64,000 bases of DNA from Oleiagrimonas sp. C23AA (GTDB lineage: Bacteria; Pseudomonadota; Gammaproteobacteria; Xanthomonadales; Rhodanobacteraceae), in NCBI RefSeq assembly GCF_011759385.1, contig NZ_JAARLY010000004.1, positions 62,001-126,000 of the forward strand. The letters are read 5' to 3'. Shown piece by piece: positions 16,227 through 25,003 of the stretch. The notes beneath the pieces were generated by a model. That model searched no databases and was not told where the DNA came from. It saw only the letters and a program-made list of their open reading frames with translations. Numbering within the stretch: the first letter of the stretch is position 1; each line of letters starts with the position of its first letter. The translations under genes and the position numbers were made by a program.

Positions 16227-18827
16227 ATGCCGGCCTCAGAAGACAAGAAGACAGCGCAGACCATTGAAGCGTGGATCAATGATCGCAGTGACTGGTTGCG
16301 TCGAGCTGCTTCAGAGTTTCTCGCGAATCGTCGAATGCCAACGCCTGGGGAAATCACAGCATTGGCGGCTCATTGTCTGGCGGAAGTCGAACAGAGATTG
16401 GAAGTGAAGTCTGCGCCCCTTGAGGACGGCGCCATTGAGACAGTTCCAGCCGGTGATGAGATCCGATTGCGGTCGGTTTCACGGGTCAAGGGCGTTAACG
16501 CGCTTCACTCTGACACGACTCTAGATATTGATCGAGGGAACGTCACCGTAATCTACGGTACCAATGGTAGTGGCAAGACGGGTTACGCGCGATTGATCAA
16601 AGAACTTTGCGGGGCTAGAGCGAAAGACGATCAACTCTACGGAAATGTGTTTAGCGGAGAGCAGACAGAGCCCGCGGCGAATATTGTCGTCGCGATAGAT
16701 GGTAAGGATCGCCCTCCGATCCCGTGGACGCTAGGCGCTGGGCCAATTCGTAGTTTGGTATCAGCCGCACAAGTATTCGATACATCGGCAGCATCGCTCT
16801 TTACTGATAAATCAAACAAAGCGACGCATGAGCCGAGATCGATGCGGTTCGTCTCTGGGCTAATTGCGATCTCAGATCGTGTAGCCGATTCGCTACGCCA
16901 GCGGAAAGAGCAATTAACATCGAAGTTGCCGGCCATGCCCGGGGAGCATGCGGATACACCTGCGGTCGAGTTCTTTCAGAATTCGTCTAAGGCGACGCCC
17001 GAGCAAATTAGCGAAGCATGCACGCTCCCTGAGAACATCGATGAAGAGATCGCCGAACTGGAAGGAGCGCTTTCTGCTGAGGATCCGGCAGGAAGGATCG
17101 CGGGCCTAGCGACCGCCCTCCTGCGCAATGAGGGAATCCGTACGACATGCGCTGAATTGGCGGCAGGGCTAACCGATGCCGCGATTGTTGTATTGGCAAG
17201 GGTTCGCAGAGATGCGATCACGAAGCGAGCGGCTGCCACTGCCTTTGCCAGTGAGCTCTTCGAGGGCGTGCCCCTCGCGGGGGTAGGTGATGCAGTCTGG
17301 CGCGAGCTTTGGAGACACGCGAAGGACTATTCAGAAAAGGTCGCGTATATAGGGCGGGAGTACCCTGTGCTGGTCGATCAAGCTCGTTGCGTCTTGTGTC
17401 AGCAAGAGCTCAGCGACGAAGCGAGATCTCGTATGACCAGCTTCTATCAATATCTCGAGTGCGAGCTTGAGACTGCGGCGAAGACCGCAGAGCTTGCACT
17501 GGACGATGCGGTAACCGCCTTCGTGAAGGCCCCAGATGCGAACTTCTGGCCGTTAGTTGAGGCAGCAACCGGGCTCGCCGAAGACGTCCTGAAGCCTGTT
17601 CAGGATGCCTTGAAGGCCCGCTTCGGCGCGGCTGAGAAATCTGACGAACCTGCAGGCCTTCCTGCAATGGACTTTGCGCCGATCGTGAATGCGCTCGCGA
17701 AGGCGGATGAGCAACTTAAGCGTGATAGAGAAGCGCTGGTTGCAGTTGCTGGCGCACAAGGTCGGGAGCAAAAAGCTGCCCGTTTGAGAGTGCTGAAGGC
17801 ACACAAGTGGCTCGCCGGCATTGAGCCCTCTTTACTAGAGGAGTGTGCGCGTCAAACTGCCCTCAAGTCGCTTGAAAGCGCAATAAGTCTTGCCTCCACT
17901 CATGCACTTACCAGGAAGGTCGGTGAAATCGCCAAAGATCACTTGGTAGGCGGTTACTTGGAACGCTTCAACGAGGAACTCACGCGACTGGGCGGAGGAA
18001 CCGTTCGCGTGCAGTTGACCGCCAAGCCGGAGGGTAAGGGGCACTTCAGCTTTGCTCTTGAGCTCCGCGATGTAAAGGCCAAAGTCCAACCTCGTACGGT
18101 GCTCAGTGAAGGCGAGCAAAGAGCTGTGGCGCTAGCTTCCTTTCTTGCAGATGTCACGGGGGCATCCCGAGCAGCGCCGGTCATCTTTGACGATCCGATT
18201 TCATCCCTCGATCAAGACTTTGAGGAAAAGGTCGCTGCACGACTTGTGGAGCTTAGCCAAGCTCGCCAAGTCATCGTGTTCACGCATCGTCTATCGATGA
18301 TGACGCTGCTGCAAGATGCCGCGAAAAAGATGGTGGAATTCGGTCAGCCTGTGGGCGTAGTAGTCCAGGTGATCGCCCGAACTGAGTCGGGCGCAGGTGT
18401 ACCGTCGGAGATCGATATCTTTTCTCAAAAACCGAAAGCTGGCCTCAACAACTTGATACAAGGGATCGATGGTCTGGCGAAAGTCCCGGCGAATGTAGAT
18501 CCGTATGCGCGCGCTGGACTTTGCAGCACCTTCCGTCTCTTCTTGGAAAAGATCGTTGAATATCACCTATGTGCGGACGTTATCGCTCGATATAGGAGAG
18601 ATGTTCAGACCAAGAACAAAATTGCCAAGCTCGCTTTGGTGACGCCTGAAGATTGCCAACTTATAGACGAGATGATGTCGAAGTATTCTGGGTTCGTGCA
18701 CTCGCAAGCCCAAGAGGCGCCATCAGAAGTTCCGAGCGCTCAGGGCCTTAAGGAAGACGTGCTGCGCGTCAAGACGTGGCTCGATGGCTTCGAACAGCGG
18801 GTTAAGGGGGCATTTCCTGCGAAGTAG
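16227..18827 (+). CDS. RloC/PrrC-like SMC-type ATPase, putative anticodon nuclease
   Basis: An 866-residue ABC/SMC-type ATPase. Walker A VIYGTNGSGKTGYARL is near residues 108-123, the ABC signature LSEGEQRAVALASF near 625, and Walker B APVIFDDPISSLDQ near 652, followed by an H-loop (VIVFTHR). Between them lie charged coiled-coil stretches interrupted by CVLCQQEL (Cys388 and Cys391), a Rad50-like zinc hook. The YGxNGSGKTGYAR form of Walker A and the overall layout recall RloC, a phage-responsive tRNA anticodon nuclease. After the ATPase, R769-x3-E773 (FRLFLEK) and a downstream FVHSQ histidine near 824 could be the PrrC/RloC-type R-E-H triad, though the spacing to the histidine is longer than in PrrC. 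ATG 16227 is preferred over GTG 16221 because AAGGA lies 7 bases upstream. ATPase call firm, nuclease call inferred. Confidence 0.75.
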   Translation: MPASEDKKTAQTIEAWINDRSDWLRRAASEFLANRRMPTPGEITALAAHCLAEVEQRLEVKSAPLEDGAIETVPAGDEIRLRSVSRVKGVNALHSDTTLDIDRGNVTVIYGTNGSGKTGYARLIKELCGARAKDDQLYGNVFSGEQTEPAANIVVAIDGKDRPPIPWTLGAGPIRSLVSAAQVFDTSAASLFTDKSNKATHEPRSMRFVSGLIAISDRVADSLRQRKEQLTSKLPAMPGEHADTPAVEFFQNSSKATPEQISEACTLPENIDEEIAELEGALSAEDPAGRIAGLATALLRNEGIRTTCAELAAGLTDAAIVVLARVRRDAITKRAAATAFASELFEGVPLAGVGDAVWRELWRHAKDYSEKVAYIGREYPVLVDQARCVLCQQELSDEARSRMTSFYQYLECELETAAKTAELALDDAVTAFVKAPDANFWPLVEAATGLAEDVLKPVQDALKARFGAAEKSDEPAGLPAMDFAPIVNALAKADEQLKRDREALVAVAGAQGREQKAARLRVLKAHKWLAGIEPSLLEECARQTALKSLESAISLASTHALTRKVGEIAKDHLVGGYLERFNEELTRLGGGTVRVQLTAKPEGKGHFSFALELRDVKAKVQPRTVLSEGEQRAVALASFLADVTGASRAAPVIFDDPISSLDQDFEEKVAARLVELSQARQVIVFTHRLSMMTLLQDAAKKMVEFGQPVGVVVQVIARTESGAGVPSEIDIFSQKPKAGLNNLIQGIDGLAKVPANVDPYARAGLCSTFRLFLEKIVEYHLCADVIARYRRDVQTKNKIAKLALVTPEDCQLIDEMMSKYSGFVHSQAQEAPSEVPSAQGLKEDVLRVKTWLDGFEQRVKGAFPAK

Positions 18828-19088
18828 CTGCTCCAGTGGATCGGTTGCCGTGGTCGTGTTTGACTGGGCACGGATGTCGACACGCCAAAGCTAGGCGCCA
18901 CAGTAGGACCGGTCTGGGCTCTAAGGGTTAGATGCGGCCTGGCTTCGATGCAGGTGGATGTATTCCATCGCCCCACCGGCAGGCCCAGGGTGGACTTGGC
19001 GCCCGGTGGCTTGCTAGTTGCCAGTGTCACGAAGGTAGAAATTTGGCTGAGCTAATCCCCATAATGGTGTGATAGATCTACGGCCAAG

Positions 19089-20076
19089 TGGAGTTCCCAG
19101 GATTGCGTGGACACTTTTGGAGAAAGTAACGAAATCGCTGGAGGTGACAAGTGGCCAAGCGCTCTGGAAGCAGCGTCGTTCGGCGAAAGTACGAGTTCAT
19201 CAAATCGAAGCAGAAAGAGCATAACGTCAGGATGATGTGCCGTTTGCTGGGTGTGGCCCCCCAGCGGATACTACGCATGCCTCAACAATCCGCTCTCCGA
19301 CGGGGCTCGGGAGGACAAGCGCCTGCTCCGTCTGATCCGAGCATCATTCAATGCGAGCCAGGGTGTTTACGGTGCACCGCGCGTCTTTCTTGATCTTCGG
19401 GAAGCTGGCGAGACATGCAGCAAGCATCGTGTCGCACGATTGATGCGCGAAAACAATTTGCGCGCGAAGCGCGGCTATCGCACTCGTCGTTATGTCGCAG
19501 GAGGGAAGTCAGTCGAGCTGATCCCGAACCTCTTCAAGCGCAACTTTGATGTCTCACAGCCCAATCGCATCTGGGTCACCGACATCACGTATATCCGGAC
19601 CTGGCAAGGCTGGCTCTACTTGGCCGTTGTGCTGGAGCTCTTCTCACGAAAGGTGATCGGTTGGGCTACCCGTCAGACCATCAATCGTGAACTCGTGCTG
19701 GACGCTATGTTGATGGCAGTTCGCCAGCGCCAGCCGGACGACACCATCGTGCACTCAGATCAAGGATCACAGTATGGCATCGACGACTGGCGGCGCTTCT
19801 TTCGGTCGAATGGCCTGCGACCAAGCATGAGCCGACGAGGAAACTGCTGGGACAATGCTGTGGCAGAGTCCTTCTTCTCGAGCCTGAAGAAGGAGCTCGT
19901 TAAGAAGCGCATTTACAACACGCGCCAGCAAGCCACCGACGATATCGGCGACTATATCGAGAACTTTTACAATCGGACGCGTCGGCATCAGCACCTGGCT
20001 GGTGTCAGTCCCGAGCAGTTCGAGGCGGCGGCACAGCAATAGTGATTTGTGTGCCCACGGAATCCTAGGAACTCCA
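19089..20076 (+). mobile_element. Degraded IS3-family insertion sequence
   Basis: Near-perfect 26-bp terminal inverted repeats lie at 19089-19114 (beginning TGGAGTTCCCAGGATTGCGT) and 20051-20076, differing at three positions. At 988 bp the copy is shorter than the 1.2-1.5 kb normal for the family. OrfA is missing and OrfB is frameshifted. I see no matching 3-5 bp direct repeat at the immediate flanks (AAG left, GCT right), consistent with an old or rearranged copy. It lies between the RloC-like gene and the orphan antitoxin-like gene. Confidence 0.85.
19151..20042 (+). pseudogene. IS3-family transposase OrfB, frameshifted
   Basis: Two frames together make one OrfB. 19151-19262 encodes RRKYEFIKSKQKEHNVRMMCRLLGVAP, the usual OrfB opening. 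From about 19262 the next frame continues SGYYACLNNPLSDGAREDKRLLRLIR to 20042. The break falls in a run of six C at 19257-19262; one C fewer restores LGVAPSGYYA. The DDE catalytic residues are intact in the second frame: TDITYIRTW, HSDQGSQYG and ESFFSSLKKEL. This is either a real inactivating indel or a homopolymer sequencing error. Confidence 0.85.
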
Positions 20077-20086
20077 GCTTACCAAA

Positions 20087-20449
20087 GTGAGTGCAATGCT
20101 CGTCAGCCATTACCTAGACACGCCCGAGTCGCCGTTCCTGTCTCCGCTGAAGGTCGCAACCACCCTGTCTCTTCAGTTGCAGGACTTGGCTGACAGCGCC
20201 CATGTCCATCGAAATGCCTTGGCCGCTCGGCCGCATTCACCAAAAGTCCAGGCACTCCTCAGGTCCATCCTGCGCGTGGTGTCTGCTACCACGGAAGTGT
20301 TCGGCGATCAGGACATTGCGCTAACCTGGATACGCAACGAGCCTGTGCCGGCGTTCCGGCACAAGACCGCGCTCGATCTCGTGCTAGAAGGACGTGCAGA
20401 AGACGTGGTGTTCTACTTGGAGTCGGTCTCAGGCGGCTTCGTCGGATAG
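20087..20449 (+). CDS. MbcA/ParS-type antitoxin-like protein, no visible partner
   Basis: A 120-residue protein whose C-terminal third (LTWIRNEPVPAFRHKTALDLVLEGRAEDVVFYLESVSGGFVG) fits the Xre/MbcA/ParS toxin-binding domain: W..pn..f.g.tALdLvl.G....V..yL..i.gG. The N-terminus (SPLKVATTLSLQLQDLADSAHVHRNALAARPHSPKVQALL) is the helical DNA-binding-like part. Start is GTG 20087 or ATG 20096, immediately after the IS right repeat. No RES toxin gene follows in the 160 bases before the next, oppositely oriented gene. It is therefore an orphan, or it has lost its partner. Confidence 0.65.
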   Translation: MSAMLVSHYLDTPESPFLSPLKVATTLSLQLQDLADSAHVHRNALAARPHSPKVQALLRSILRVVSATTEVFGDQDIALTWIRNEPVPAFRHKTALDLVLEGRAEDVVFYLESVSGGFVG

Positions 20450-20611
20450 CCGCGCAGGTTTTCTCTCCGTTTCCTCGAATAGCTGCTCACTCGAGGTCGG
20501 TAGTTACCTCCTCTTTCGACACACGTCTGACCTATGAGTCGGCTGAGTCTAAGGCACGTCCCGATTCTTCCACTTTTTGCTGACTGTTGAAGGGCAGTGT
20601 ACGTCGGGGCC

Positions 20612-21247
20612 TTAGTGCTTTAGTTTCCACTGGGGATCGGCTTGTGCTTTCGCGTAGGCGCTGCTCAACAGCTCAGTATTGGTCATGCTGTCCACGGGTA
20701 GTCGGTTGATCTGCTGCTGCACAAGCTTGAGGTTGTTGCCCACCTCTATGTCTGGATGGAGATACTCAAAATTGGCTTCGTCCCGCTTCCAGTTGGCTCT
20801 TCCCTTAGCGATTTGGTAAGCGGGAAGTGTCGGTTCGGCGTCAATCTCTCGCCCGAAGGCTGGGATTTTTGGCGGCGTGGAGACAGCAGCTGATGAGTAG
20901 GCCTTGCTCACCACGCCAGATTGAGTTTCGTGAGTATTTCCACTTAGTCCTTGCCCGCGAAGAAGAACGAAGAACATGACCTGAAGGAGGATCAAGTAGA
21001 CCCCCGGAGATCGAAATTTTCCCACGGCGGCGATGATGAGAGGAATGATTGCAATGGCAATCGATGTTCCGGCAGCCGCAGCAATCCATGCGGTGATGGA
21101 CAGAACGCCGTCATGTGGTGCTCCCTCCACCAATAGCCTTGAAAGGCACCCAGCTGACAGGGTCAGCAGTACGTTGCCGATCCACGTTGCTTTGATGTCA
21201 CGCGGTACTAGATGCGCCGAGGCACCCGTTGGAACTTTCCAGGCCAT
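20612..21247 (-). CDS. Membrane protein of unknown function
   Basis: A 211-residue protein with three hydrophobic segments in its first half (WIGNVLLTLSAGCLSRLLV, ITAWIAAAAGTSIAIAIIPLIIAAVG and GVYLILLQVMFFVLL) and a polar C-terminal half of about 110 residues (SNTHETQSG through ADPQWKLKH). ATG 21247 is chosen over GTG 21253 because GAAGGG sits 6 bases upstream of it. Unrecognised. As cargo between an antitoxin-like gene and a nuclease it might be an effector or immunity-type membrane protein, but nothing in the sequence proves that. Confidence 0.6.
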   Translation of the reverse strand: MAWKVPTGASAHLVPRDIKATWIGNVLLTLSAGCLSRLLVEGAPHDGVLSITAWIAAAAGTSIAIAIIPLIIAAVGKFRSPGVYLILLQVMFFVLLRGQGLSGNTHETQSGVVSKAYSSAAVSTPPKIPAFGREIDAEPTLPAYQIAKGRANWKRDEANFEYLHPDIEVGNNLKLVQQQINRLPVDSMTNTELLSSAYAKAQADPQWKLKH

Positions 21248-21436
21248 GCTCACCCTTCGCCATTAGTCCATTAATGGCACGAGCCTAATGCCATGGAGCC
21301 TGGAAACTCCACCACCAGTGGGACCCTGGATAGGGTGCCGAGCGGAAGGCCCATAATCAGACCGGTTACCAGAAGCCGCCCATGAAGCAGCGCAGCGTGC
21401 ATCAGTGTAGAGGTGATGCGCGTTGCGCTGTGTGCG

Positions 21437-22192
21437 TCATGGTATCGGCAGTGAGATGGGCGTTGACTTGATCATTTGGCTAAGCGCAGGGAAAGGATCT
21501 ACGCCGGTCCACTCGGTGAGCTGCGAGATGGAGACCACTTGGCAGATTGCGGCATTATCATCTGAGCACACCCAGGCGGCAGCCCCTACGCCGGGCTCGT
21601 AAACGGCTTTCCAAGTGTAGTCAGGAACGATGACATGGTCCGTACCAATCGTCTTTGGATTGGAGGATGCGAACATCGGCCCACTGACCACGTAAACAGA
21701 ACCATACTGCTTGGCCATATCCCGGGTGTGCACTTCGATCTTCTCCCACTCTCCACGGTTGAGCGTGGGGGTCTGCGGGACGACGTTTTCCATCGAGAAC
21801 GTCTCCTTCTCAGCCGCAGGACTACCCGGGTCCGCCGCCGGTGCCATGTGCCCTCGGTCGTAACCGCTGTTGGTGTAGTCAGCGCTTGATCCCCTGTCCG
21901 CATCCGGGATGTTGTGATCCTGGTGCCAAGAGCCGGTCCGGGAAAACGCCTCGTTCGCCTCCACATTGGCTGCGGTCAGGTACTCGGCTGAATACAGGTC
22001 ACCCATTGTTTGCCCTGACGCCTCGAGCACATAGTCGGTGTAGCAGACTTGGGTCGTTCGCGCTGTCAGGTTTGCGGGTAGAGTCGGCGGCTGCCCTCCG
22101 ACGAAAAATTGTGGACACGCCGTAGCGGCTAGGGCGACGTGAATCGAACCTAGGGCCATGAGCCCGACGAGAAGGCAATTCCTCACTTTCAT
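21437..22192 (-). CDS. Exported DNA/RNA non-specific endonuclease (DRGH type)
   Basis: A 251-residue nuclease of the NucA/EndoG beta-beta-alpha-metal family. The catalytic motif is YDRGHMAPAAD (DRGH with the general-base histidine), followed by SMENVVPQTPTLNRGEWEKIE with the metal-binding asparagine. ATG 22192 gives a clean signal peptide (MKVRNCLLVGLMALGSIHVALAATA), so the enzyme is predicted to be exported. GGGG lies about 6 bases upstream. A longer start at 22204 is possible. Cysteine pairs fit an extracytoplasmic protein. No immunity gene is evident next to it. Confidence 0.85.
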   Translation of the reverse strand: MKVRNCLLVGLMALGSIHVALAATACPQFFVGGQPPTLPANLTARTTQVCYTDYVLEASGQTMGDLYSAEYLTAANVEANEAFSRTGSWHQDHNIPDADRGSSADYTNSGYDRGHMAPAADPGSPAAEKETFSMENVVPQTPTLNRGEWEKIEVHTRDMAKQYGSVYVVSGPMFASSNPKTIGTDHVIVPDYTWKAVYEPGVGAAAWVCSDDNAAICQVVSISQLTEWTGVDPFPALSQMIKSTPISLPIP

Positions 22193-22333
22193 GTTTTTCC
22201 CCATCCAACGATCGCCTTGGATGATCCGTGGAATCCATGACAACGGGGATGGGTCACTGCTCAATTTAGGCATCTCAAATGGGGCGGCATCATAACTGCG
22301 ACGCCGTTCTCACCTCGCGAGCCAGCGTGCCTC

Positions 22334-23035
22334 TCAACTTATTGGAGCGACCAACTCCTGCCCTTGGTTCCGTGGCGCCCCTATCTTCTTGCTCACCGGG
22401 TAGTACTCAAGCGAGGCTTCAGGCAACTGCTGGAGCAGTGCGCGTGCGTCGTCGGGTGTTCCATCGATCCATGCGCACAGGCGATCGGGAGGCAGGATGA
22501 CTGGCTGCCGGTCGTGGATGTTTCCAGAGACTACGCCGGCGGCGCCAGTAAGCACGGCGAATGTGCGCACCCCCTCGGCACTCTCATCACCCTTCGGTCG
22601 CCAGGCTTCCCAGATACCGGCGCACAGGAGCACGGTTCGGTCAGGTGCATGGATGAAGTACGGCTGCTTTCCATTGTCGAGCTGCTTCCATTCGAAGTAG
22701 CCGGACATGGGCACGATGCACCGGCGCTTTTTGAAGGCAGCGCGGAACATCGGCTTTTCGGCCACCGTCTCCATGCGGGCATTGATGCCTGCGCTGGCGA
22801 TCTTGGTGTCCTTGGCCCAGCTTGGCACCAACCCCCAACGGAGGCCTTTGACTTCGAGCCTGGCATCCGCGTTGCGCGCCATGACGGCAGCCGTCATGGT
22901 CGGCGCGATGTTGTACTGTGGCTCGCGCTGGTTGAGTGCTTCGGCCAGGTCAAGCTGCGGATCCATGTCGCGCAACGCGGCTTCGGCCTCGGGCGATAGA
23001 TCGATAGGTGCGTAGCGTGCAAACCGGCCGCACAT
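22334..23035 (-). CDS. yedK: SOS response-associated peptidase (YedK/HMCES)
   Basis: A 233-residue HMCES/YedK protein that shields abasic sites in single-stranded DNA by a covalent thiazolidine link to Cys2. Conserved residues are all visible: MCGRFAR (Cys2), PQYNIAPT (Asn), RCIVPMSGYFEW (Glu) and NIHDRQPVILP (His). It is divergent from umuD across a 76-base region with an 8-bp inverted repeat, so the two are probably co-induced by DNA damage. Confidence 0.93.
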   Translation of the reverse strand: MCGRFARYAPIDLSPEAEAALRDMDPQLDLAEALNQREPQYNIAPTMTAAVMARNADARLEVKGLRWGLVPSWAKDTKIASAGINARMETVAEKPMFRAAFKKRRCIVPMSGYFEWKQLDNGKQPYFIHAPDRTVLLCAGIWEAWRPKGDESAEGVRTFAVLTGAAGVVSGNIHDRQPVILPPDRLCAWIDGTPDDARALLQQLPEASLEYYPVSKKIGAPRNQGQELVAPIS

Positions 23036-23077
23036 GGAGTCCTCCGGTATCTCTTGCCATGAGACGGGAGCGGCGTA

Positions 23078-23106
23078 TCTTGATTATCTGCCTTAATATC
23101 AAGATT
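23078..23106. promoter_or_regulatory. Palindromic operator between yedK and umuD
   Basis: ATCTTGAT (23078-23085) and ATCAAGAT (23099-23106) form a perfect 8-bp inverted repeat around a 13-base AT-rich spacer. It lies 5 bases before the umuD ATG and 42 bases from the yedK ATG. It is not a canonical E. coli LexA box (CTG-N10-CAG). It could be the site of a divergent LexA or of the LexA-like UmuD-type protein itself; this is inference. Confidence 0.5.
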
Positions 23107-23111
23107 GCCTT

Positions 23112-23696
23112 ATGTCCCAGAGCTCATCATCGCACGGCGGCGCCAGACCCGGAGCCGGCCGGCCCAAGCAGGAACCCTCCAAACGCATCAGCGTCCCGGA
23201 AAGCCAAGTGCCAACGGTGCTGGCATATCTCGATGCCTACCGGCAGCCCACACGCGCCGGTGACCCCGTACCTGTCTCGTCGAGCCCAACCACCTTGGCG
23301 CTGCCGGCCTTCGCACACAATGTGCCAGCGGGCTTCCCGTCCCCAGCCGACGATTACCGCGATGACGAAATCGACCTGAATCGCGAGATGGTGCTGCAGG
23401 GCCACGAAGCGGCCACGTTTGTGCTGCGCGTCAGTGGCTGGTCCATGATGGGCGCCGGCATTCTGGACGGTGATCGCATCGTTGTTGACCGAGCGCTCAA
23501 TCCTCAGCATGGCGACATCGTGGTGGCCATCGTCAACAACGAGCTCACCATCAAGCGTCTTGGCCGCGTCGAGGGCAAGCTCGCCCTCATCCCCGAAAAT
23601 CCGCACTTCCAGCCCCTGGTGCTGGATGAAGGTGACACGATGGAAATATGGGGTGTTGTGGTCAGCAGCCTGCGCACGTTCAAACGAGGTGGCTGA
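23112..23696 (+). CDS. umuD: LexA/UmuD-family self-cleaving protein
   Basis: A 194-residue S24 protein. The cleavage site is VPA73-G74FPSPADDY, matching UmuD. The catalytic pair is Ser111 (GWSMMGAG) and Lys148 (ELTIKRLG), with the same 37-residue spacing as UmuD Ser60/Lys97. At the N-terminus is an extra segment of about 50 residues opening [13 protein letters not shown], an AT-hook-like basic GRPK stretch absent from the 139-residue E. coli protein. The UmuC start overlaps its stop (TGATG at 23694-23698). No good Shine-Dalgarno precedes the ATG. Confidence 0.9.
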   Translation: MSQSSSSHGGARPGAGRPKQEPSKRISVPESQVPTVLAYLDAYRQPTRAGDPVPVSSSPTTLALPAFAHNVPAGFPSPADDYRDDEIDLNREMVLQGHEAATFVLRVSGWSMMGAGILDGDRIVVDRALNPQHGDIVVAIVNNELTIKRLGRVEGKLALIPENPHFQPLVLDEGDTMEIWGVVVSSLRTFKRGG

Positions 23697-25003
23697 TGTC
23701 TGCCTCTCGACGCATTGCGCTGGTCGATGCCAACAGCTTCTACTGCTCTTGCGAGCGAGTGTTTCGGCCTGACCTTGATCGCGGCGCCGCCGTCGTAGTG
23801 CTGTCCAACAACGACGGCTGCGTGGTGGCCCGATCAGCGGAAGCCAAATCGCTAGGCATCCCTATGGGTCAACCGTGGTACATGCTGCGTGATGAGGCGC
23901 GAAGGAAGCGCTGGCCTGTAGTGGCCTTTTCCAGTAACTACACGCTTTATGGAGACATGTCGGCACGCTTCATGTCGGTTCTTGCGCAGTTTGTGGCGCC
24001 GCAGGACGTCGAGCAATACTCCATCGACGAGTGCTTTCTGGACTTTACTCACCACCGCGTCGACCTCGCCGCTACCGGCCGCCAAATCCGTGATCGCGTC
24101 AAGCAATGGACAGGCCTGCCGGTGTGTGTGGGTTATGGCGCCACGAAGACGCTGGCCAAGCTCGCCAACCATTGCGCGAAAAAACAGCCGCAGTGGTCTG
24201 GTATCTGTGATCTCACGGGACTTTCCAACGCTGAACTGTCCGCCGTGCTGGCCAGCGTTAAGGTGCAGGATGTCTGGGGCATTGGCCGTAAATTGGCCGA
24301 GTCACTTATCCGTGGTGGGATCACTACCGCGGAGCAACTGCGCCAGGCGGATGCCAGGCGTATCCGTGAGCGTTTCAATGTCGTTGTCGAGCGAACAGTG
24401 GCTGAGCTACAGGGGATTCCCTGCTTGGCATGGGAGACGGAGCCGCCGGCTAAGCAGCAGATCATCGCGTCCCGTAGCTTCGGTGCGCCGCTCTACACGC
24501 TTGATGAGCTGCGCGAGCCCATCCATATGCATGCTGGACGCGCGGCGGAAAAGTTGCGGGCACAAGGATCAGTCGCTGGAAGGGTCGGGGTGTGGATAGA
24601 AACCAACCGCTTCCGCGCTCAAGACGCGCAATACTCCCCTACTCGCTCCGTTCGGCTGCCCACGGCGACAGCAGACAGTGCAGACATTGCGGCCTGGGCG
24701 TCGCACGTGCTGAAGAGCATCTGGCGAGATGGGTACCGCTATGTGAAAGCTGGGGTCATGCTGGACGAATTGCGGCCGGCAGGCATGGCACAAGGCACAT
24801 TGTTCGACCCAGCCCCGGCAGGGCTCGACTCAAGCCGAGGTGAGCTTATGGAGCTGCTAGACAAGGTGAACGACAAATGGGGCCGCAATGCGATGGGCAT
24901 TGGGCACGCCGGCGTGCGCGCTGCACGTAGCTGGGATATGCAGCGAGGCATGATGAGCCCGCGCTATACAACAGCTTGGTCAGAGCTAAGAGCCGTGGAG
25001 TAA
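23696..25003 (+). CDS. umuC: Y-family DNA polymerase V catalytic subunit
   Basis: A 435-residue translesion polymerase. The first catalytic aspartate lies in [21 protein letters not shown] and the catalytic DE pair in [13 protein letters not shown]. Palm and helix-hairpin-helix blocks follow ([39 protein letters not shown]), and the little-finger C-terminus is present to full length. It is translationally coupled to umuD. With UmuD it would form Pol V and make mutagenic repair synthesis after DNA damage. Carriage on a mobile element resembles plasmid and ICE mutagenesis operons. Confidence 0.93.
   Translation: MSASRRIALVDANSFYCSCERVFRPDLDRGAAVVVLSNNDGCVVARSAEAKSLGIPMGQPWYMLRDEARRKRWPVVAFSSNYTLYGDMSARFMSVLAQFVAPQDVEQYSIDECFLDFTHHRVDLAATGRQIRDRVKQWTGLPVCVGYGATKTLAKLANHCAKKQPQWSGICDLTGLSNAELSAVLASVKVQDVWGIGRKLAESLIRGGITTAEQLRQADARRIRERFNVVVERTVAELQGIPCLAWETEPPAKQQIIASRSFGAPLYTLDELREPIHMHAGRAAEKLRAQGSVAGRVGVWIETNRFRAQDAQYSPTRSVRLPTATADSADIAAWASHVLKSIWRDGYRYVKAGVMLDELRPAGMAQGTLFDPAPAGLDSSRGELMELLDKVNDKWGRNAMGIGHAGVRAARSWDMQRGMMSPRYTTAWSELRAVE

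Noticed and set aside
19257-19262. Programmed frameshift in the IS3 transposase
   Set aside because: IS3 programmed shifts occur at the OrfA/OrfB junction on A-rich slippery sequences. This C6 site is within OrfB and needs the opposite kind of shift, so mutation or sequencing error is likelier.
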